Below, one piece after another: positions 57,890 through 64,000 of a stretch of 64,000 nt of DNA. Position 1 is the stretch's first letter. Every line of letters starts with the position of its first letter. The notes under the pieces are model-generated. The model was not told the origin of the DNA. It was given only the letters and a program-made list of their open reading frames with translations, and made no database searches. Made by a program: the position numbers and the translations under genes. The stretch is from Xylogone sp. PMI_703 (Eukaryota; Ascomycota; Leotiomycetes). The DNA lies in the NCBI GenBank assembly GCA_021399445.1, contig JAJTUQ010000010.1, positions 248,001 to 312,000 on the forward strand, written 5' to 3'.

Positions 57890-60800
57890 TTATCTCTCGT
57901 TTGCCGCATCTTGCAAAGTAATGAATCGGTCAATAGTTTCCGTAATTCGTCGAATTTCATCCCTAGCGGACCTGGTTTTCTCCTCTACACGCTCGTGAAA
58001 CTCTGGATCTCGATCAGCTTCCAGGACGATGTTTTCGTTTCTAACTCTATCCAGAACCCCTTGGACTATATCAAGCCGACTCCGTACCACTTGCTGGATT
58101 CGATTTTGGAATTTATCCATAAGATTATAAAAGTCGTCTCTGAAATCTAGCATGAGATCTTCAAAGAAATCTTCCCTACTAAGTCTACTTTGAATAATCC
58201 ATTTCCGCCGCCTATCGCTACCTAGACCTAAAAATTGTTATTATTTTAGACAGCCATAGTTCGAGTAGGAATAGAGCCTGCCATATTGCCGTTTACATTC
58301 ATCGTATGAACTCTGCATGGCTCTTGCTATCAAAGAATTGCGGCCACCGGAGAGTGCACGAAATCCGAGGGTACTACACGTAGATTATTATCAACTCCGA
58401 AACCTCAAGGTCATATAAATATGCCAATATTGATACTTACTGAAGTTTAGCGTCCAACCTGCCACATATATATTGGATATCCGCAATAAGTAGCTGTCTA
58501 TGTGTCTCTACTGCACTTCTTAAGACGTCTGTTAATTCTAGGTCTTGGGGAAGTTGGGTATCTAGAATATAGTCAACTATGGATGTAACATAAGAGGGCT
58601 CAATCCAGCTCTAAAGTTTCCTTGCACTTACTGAAGTAGTTGATGGCATCAATCATCACTTGATTTATTACAGTTCTCATTTGCCTGTTTTGGCCGTGCA
58701 GAGAAACACTGAGAGATTGCCACGGCAGCATTAAGTCCGAAGACATTCCTTGTACTGCCTCTTCATTCAAATTGCGCATAAAATGTCCTCTGGGAGTATG
58801 GACGCCATCATGTCGACAAAATGCAGAATAGGTTGCTATGTCATTGTTACTATCCATCATCCACGAGATGGGTATCCCAAATCTGGAGGTGTTTACCATG
58901 ATGCAACTAAGGAAATCAGCTTACTAATTCATATTATTGATAGTTAATGAAGTACTTACTCCAGACCAACCGATGGCAGCATTAGCGGCCACTTCACTCC
59001 AACTCTGTGTATCTCGTACTCCAAAAAGTCAGATTCTCAGCGTTTATAGTAAAGCCTGAGTCCTTACATTGGTATACCCGTCCCATAAATTCTGCCTTAT
59101 ATCGCTGAGCAATATTATTGATCTGGGATGTGTCAACATAGAATGCCTGATTAGTTAGTATTGCTCTCTGATCATCCATACAAGTCACAATATAGTTACC
59201 ACTGCAATCCGAGTCTTGATCATAGCAATAGTTCTACAGGCCAGACGCCTCTGTTCCGCAATGGCTCTTCCCGCTCCAGATCGAATCCAGCGTTCGATCC
59301 TACTAAGGAGAGTTGGAATCTGATTGAGAATATAATTTTCTGCAGCGTGACGTTGGCGCTCTGCGACTATCGCCGTACAGTACTTTCGAAGTCCAAGCAC
59401 TCCACTCAACTGGAGAGTAGGAAGAGCATTATCTCTTGGCTGATTTCTAACCTTCCAATAATCCCTACTGCTCACACAAAATACCTTTAGTTCGTCGCCA
59501 GGAATTTCAGGTAGATATTGCTCAACAAGTGAGCTTTCAATATCCATATTGCGAGTAGTAATGAGGTACCTATATAGTCTATACATAGTTAAATATTAAT
59601 GTTCGCATCTCTTGCAGCTAGACGTATGTAATATGAACTTACTCAAATTTCCGATCAGAGATCCGATTTCTGTAACCAGTTAGACAAGTTATGAGACTTA
59701 AGATACACACAATATGGCACTCACTTCGTCACCATAAAGTTTCTGAAAAGTTCAACTGTCCCCTGTGATTGTACAGATTCTGAAATCCGCGTTAGCTCCA
59801 CTTCGATCCTCCTTAGTTCTTCCTGGTCTGCTACAATTCTCCGGTTTATTTCATCAATCCTTTCAGCCCTTGGCTCCTGCCATGCTCTTCTTAATTCACT
59901 AGCATTGATATCCTAGGATAAAATCAGTAAATTGGTAATACAAAAATCAACAGACCAGCTCACATCAGACTTCATACAGACAATGCTAACGTTTTGCAAG
60001 TCCGCTTCCCTTGCCATAGAGATCATGCTCATCACTCTTTCATCTGTAGTGGCCCGGCCGATATCGCATATAACGAATATCTCGTCGTAGTCAACCATGC
60101 AGCATTTGGTAATATTGCTACAAGCTGTATTTACATTTCCTAGTCCTTAGAATCAGCGGTAAGTGTCTACACCTGAAGATATTCATGGTTGACTTACCAG
60201 GGAGATCGACAAGCACTAAGCCGCTACTTAGGGCATGAGCATTCATTGAGACTCTGTGACACTTAATTACTATATCGCCAGATTAACAGGAATATAATCT
60301 TGCTTACTTCACTTTTTTAATATAAGGCCAGTAATTTGGCAGTGGTGATGATCTGCGCTCCGAAGTAAAAGCCATCAAGAGCTCCGAGCAATCTTCTACA
60401 GTTAACACGATGTGCACGCCAGCAATATCAGATGGCCTCATATCATCTACCATAGTCTGCAGTCTATTCAGGACAACTTCCACCTCTTCTTGGATAAGAA
60501 AGCTATCATCGCCCATTTGACCCCCGAACATCGCGCTAAAGGTATCATGAGCGAGATAAGCCCTCGTCTCATAAAGATTGATTTCATCTATTCCCAGATC
60601 ATCAATGTCACGGCCATAGTATTGGCGATATGGCTCAAGCAACTCAGACAGCTGCTCCATAATCTCTTCATTAGTGAATAATTCAACATCGACAGTAAAG
60701 TCATCCTGGTCACGGTAGTGATATTCTGTCACAACACATGTACACGCTCCACTGTTGCTCTGCACAACATATCAGTCTAAACACTAGTACATTTCTGGCG

Positions 60801-61882
60801 ACGTTAATCTCACAGTTCTAGCAAGGTCATTGAAATCCAACAAGGAATTTATAAGGCTACTTTTGCCTAGAAAATAATTAGCCTCAATTTCTTGGTTTGC
60901 GTACCACTTGCTCTTACCGGCGCCTGAGTATCCAACAAATCCAACGGTACGAGTTGATGGCCATTGAACATGTGTCAGGTTATCAGCTTCTGTATGAATT
61001 GTATGCATTCTAGTATCAGGCTCCTCGTGCAGACTACCACTTGCAAGCACATCCGCCAGTTCATCCATAGTTGTGCTCACGATTTCGAATGCAATCCGAA
61101 ATTCCGACTGATAAGGTAGTACTGATAAAGGTTCTTCATCCCTAACATTGTAACGAGAGGGATTAATCCACAAAGCAGTACTCTGAGATGCTTGATCAAT
61201 ACTAGTACTCTCGTTACTGCTTTGTAGGTTCGCTGGTGTCTGCAATGTTTCGTGGATATCAGATTCCCCTTCTCTATTCTCAAGTGCAACACCATCATCA
61301 GAGATAGCCAAACTTGAGGTGGGAGTCAATGGACCGACACTACTCGATTCCGAATCAACATCACCAAGTTCATCTCCCTCGCCTTGTGTGCCACCTGTGT
61401 TCTGATCTTGTTCAGGGGCGGAAGAAGTTGGTGTAAGTAGCTCTGATGAAGTCCAAGTATCTGTAGATTCAGGAGCTACATGGTCAATGGCGTGTGGATT
61501 GCTCTCTGCAGAGGAGACCCCTCTGAGCGTAGAAGATGATGCCAACACGCTACCTACAGATATCGGAGACCGGGCTCCAGATCCGGTAGTTGCTTGAGAT
61601 GAAAGGCTTGGCAGGCTACTCCTCTGCTGAAATCCGGTATTTGAAGATGGCCCTGCGGCTGACGCAGCAGTAAGAGAGAGATGTCTTGTTCGCTACTCTC
61701 AGTTAGAAGTTGCTGTGTCTCTGAGAGGTCTGGAAAAGCGGCATACGTACACGTCTTGGCATTTTGCACTCAGCAGCCTTCTATTCTATTCTATACTAGT
61801 TTTAGATATAATCAAGTGAGATCACAAAGAATGAATACGAAGTCCTCACCTGGCCGTAAGATTGCTTGAGGGACAATGCCAT
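57890..61882 (-). CDS. Large dynamin-like GTPase, SLIP-GC (nuclear GTPase)-like
   Basis: Long multi-exon minus-strand gene. A Ser/Thr/Glu-rich, apparently disordered N-terminal region (about 61000-61880) is followed by the GTPase domain: G1 GYSGAGKSSLINSLLD formed across an intron near 60880, G2 ACTCVVTEY at about 60740, G3 LVLVDLPG at about 60200, and G4 MKSD near 59970. A coiled-coil stretch (RIDEINRRIVADQEELRRIE) is at about 59800. A helical stalk-like part follows: ELKVFCVSSRDYW, ALPTLQLSG, YILNQIPTLLSRIERW, SAFCRHDGVHT and the last exon to the stop at 57890. These words match the fungal SLIP-GC-like group. The start is uncertain: ATG at 61882 (MALSLKQSYGQ) is followed by an intron whose end I could not fix. 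Function in fungi is unknown to me. Confidence 0.82.
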
Positions 61883-62947
61883 GGTAAAGTAATAAGTATG
61901 CCGTCCTTGAGCAAGATATTACTCCACTCACCATTTGCCAACTCAGAGCACCGCCTTCCTTCCTCAATGGTCAATAGCCATGTAAAAGGCGTTAATTTAC
62001 CAGGGCTAGGACAGGTATCCTAATAGTAATCATCCTTGCTTATGACAGGCAACAGTTCCGGCTACAAATGGCAGTTCATAACTGGCAGGTACCCGGTCCC
62101 AATGCTGGAGGCCTGGTTAAGAATAGAACAGGCTGTGTGTTGGTGACAAGATTCATAGAGAGTAGCAAAAAGTTTTCAGCCTATCCCTCCCTCATGGGAG
62201 TTCCATGACTGATCCTATTCTATGTTAATCTGGAGAATATATATCATTCAATTGGCTTTCGTGCCACATGTCGCAAGGGACCGTCCGCAAACTTCTTCGC
62301 CCTGATTACAGAAGAGAATACCAACATACGGTAACCCGGTGACTATGTCCAGGCCCCTGGCTTGACACTATTGAGAGGCGCATTCAAGATGTGGCACGGG
62401 TCGGGTTTGGGTTGGCACACCTAAACACGGCAAACGTTACACTTCGCGCCGAGAATTTCCAATCTCGAATCCGCCTTCACAGTTGATTCCACAGAATTAC
62501 GAGGCTATCGCAACACTTGCTAGAAATTGGAACTATTAGAGTTTTATTGTTCTAACATCTTACAAAGCAGCCCAGCTGCTCTGATATCTATGTATGGAGC
62601 CTAACCAATTAACATAAATGGACCTAATATGGAGTCTAGCACTTGGACTGCTTATTACTCACCACTGATTCGCTTAATGGTACAGTACATTCTAGGCTTT
62701 CGTTCAACTCGTACAGTTAGCTTTATTAGCAATACATTGAAAATACTGCCAGTGAGTTGGAGACTTTATGCCTGGAGCTATGCGCTTCTTTATGTGTAAG
62801 TGCGCTAGATAACAATGTATAGTCTCCATCAACCAGTTATGTATTAAATACCCCTGGCTTCACTTTTACCAAACCTTCCAACTACAGAAATATCTATGTC
62901 TAAGATATTATCTATTCTCAATAGCCGGTGACGAAAACTCCGTCTCT
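61883..62947. other. Intergenic region, no gene
   Basis: About 1 kb upstream of the GTPase gene and downstream of the kinase-like gene. No frame of note, no repeat and no RNA gene was recognised. Base composition is normal for the window. Confidence 0.6.
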
Positions 62948-64000
62948 CTAGTCGATCGACTGATAAACCGAATCCAAGCTGAAGTCGTGTGGTGCATCCT
63001 TCATACCAGCAAGAAGCCACGAGCGATTAGCCATCCAAATGTGTACGCCTTTGCTAGTAACGGATTCAAATAAAAGTCGTCGCCAGTCGAGATAATGGTC
63101 GGACCAAACAGAAAGGATATAATTGCTAAGGGATCCTGAGCTGGAATGCAGGCGATGATTTTCTGAAATAATGCACGATAGGCAGCTTATTAGAGACTGT
63201 CTATCTGCTTCAAGGACTGGAGATGGTCGGAGAAAATCAAGTGAGCATTCAGCCAGGCTAGATGGTGTGAGCTGATCAAGATTGGTTGGCTCAACTGCTA
63301 GGAAACGCGGGATGCTAACGGCAAGGCGAGCTGGAAGGAAACGAGCAAACCCCCAATCAATGATACTAGTAATAGTTGGAATCAGCACTGAAATCTCATA
63401 CCAGCAATACTCAGAATATATACCCAGCAATATTCCAATCGTCATCGACCATAATGTTAGATGGGTCGAGATCTTCATGAGAGACTAAGAAGTGCTTTCT
63501 CTCTTCATTCAATGGAAAGGCTTGGCATATTAACTTGCGTTGAACGAGACAACTCTCAGTAGTTATCCCTGGGAGTTCACCCTTCGAAACACGAGTAAGT
63601 TTACGATCAACAATGTCCATCAAGTAGGCCGCAGCTTCAGTACACATGTCTGCGCCAGCATTAGCAATGTGACAGAGCTCGAAATGGCCCGATCAATACT
63701 ACCTTTCCGTTGAGAACACTCAGCCAACTCAAGCATTATCCGAGCGATTTGTCGTAAAATCTTATCCCGAATCGCTCGCTGAGAGGGAAAAGCGTCCGTC
63801 CATTGTAGTGAATTTCCGGGTATCCAGGTCAAGATGATATAAGGGAACGCAATGGGATTCTCGAAGTTTGGACTGTAAGCAACAAGCCTTGGCATCCAAG
63901 CATATTGACCTTGTTCGAGGTGTCGTATTATTGAAGCCTCATGCTCTATGAAGGCAGATATGACGTCCGCATGCAAGTGACTCGAGTGTACCGGTATCCG
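62948..64000 (-). CDS. Aminoglycoside phosphotransferase (APH)/choline kinase-like protein, partial
   Basis: Minus-strand gene cut by the right edge of the window, so the N-terminal lobe is incomplete. Visible exons give HEASIIRHLEQG, MPRLVAYS, FPYIILTWIPGNSL (hinge), the catalytic loop SHEDLDPSNIMVDDDWNIAG with its Asp and Asn, and, after an intron near 63390, IIDWGFARFLP (the metal-binding Asp of the DFG-equivalent). The tail runs to the stop at 62948. APH-like proteins are common and expanded in filamentous fungi and phosphorylate small molecules. The substrate here is unknown. A second intron is near 63640. Exons keep phase as far as can be seen. Confidence 0.82.

Noticed and set aside
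1..64000. Giant Starship-type mobile element carrying the cluster
   Set aside because: No DUF3435 tyrosine recombinase (captain) frame or flanking direct repeat was seen in the window; it could lie outside but there is no support here.

Overview
The window is from a filamentous ascomycete (Pezizomycotina). The evidence is short GT-AG introns of about 35-110 bp with CTAAC-like branch sites, Zn2Cys6 regulators with a fungal transcription-factor middle domain, MFS drug and sugar porters, a MARVEL membrane protein, and an AT-rich retrotransposon block with strand-symmetric C-to-T and G-to-A decay typical of repeat-induced point mutation (RIP). All exon models were joined by eye; no alignment or search was run.

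Layout. 1-13983: nested Ty3/gypsy retrotransposons on the minus strand (copy A cut by the window edge, copy B flanked by two 544-bp LTRs, then a third divergent LTR), all broken. 13984-17138: gene-free; an AT-rich tail passes near 14750 into normal base composition. 17139-25124: a 2-oxoadipate dioxygenase/decarboxylase (DUF1338), a DHA1-type MFS transporter, an intradiol ring-cleavage dioxygenase and a divergently transcribed quinone oxidoreductase. 25526-40442: a secreted GH79 beta-glucuronidase-like enzyme, a sugar porter, an arylsulfatase, a second sulfatase of the N-sulfoglucosamine sulfohydrolase-like type, a second sugar porter and a regulator with two zinc clusters. 41389-45227: MARVEL protein and a DHA1 drug porter. 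45684-49132: two paralogous small secreted cysteine-rich proteins. 49844-57538: a DUF2156 (ergosterol aminoacylation-like) protein, an orphan 110-codon ORF, an MDR reductase divergent from a Zn2Cys6 regulator. 57890-61882: a large SLIP-GC/dynamin-like GTPase. 62948-64000: an aminoglycoside phosphotransferase-like kinase cut by the window edge.

How the genes may work together. GH79 glucuronidase, two sulfatases, two sugar porters and a pathway-type regulator look like a unit for removing glucuronic acid and sulfate from a conjugate or sulfated glycan and importing the sugar; the adjoining intradiol dioxygenase, quinone reductase and MFS porter would handle a released phenolic. This is inference from gene content.

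The most striking observation is that all six consecutive genes of that unit (27.4-40.4 kb) appear to carry a disabling change (lost start codon, unresolved TGA junction, TAA, TGA plus frameshift, TAG in place of Trp, TGA in place of Trp), while the genes on either side read cleanly or nearly so. Most of these changes are G:C to A:T. Either the whole pathway has been abandoned, or some of the stops are recoded.
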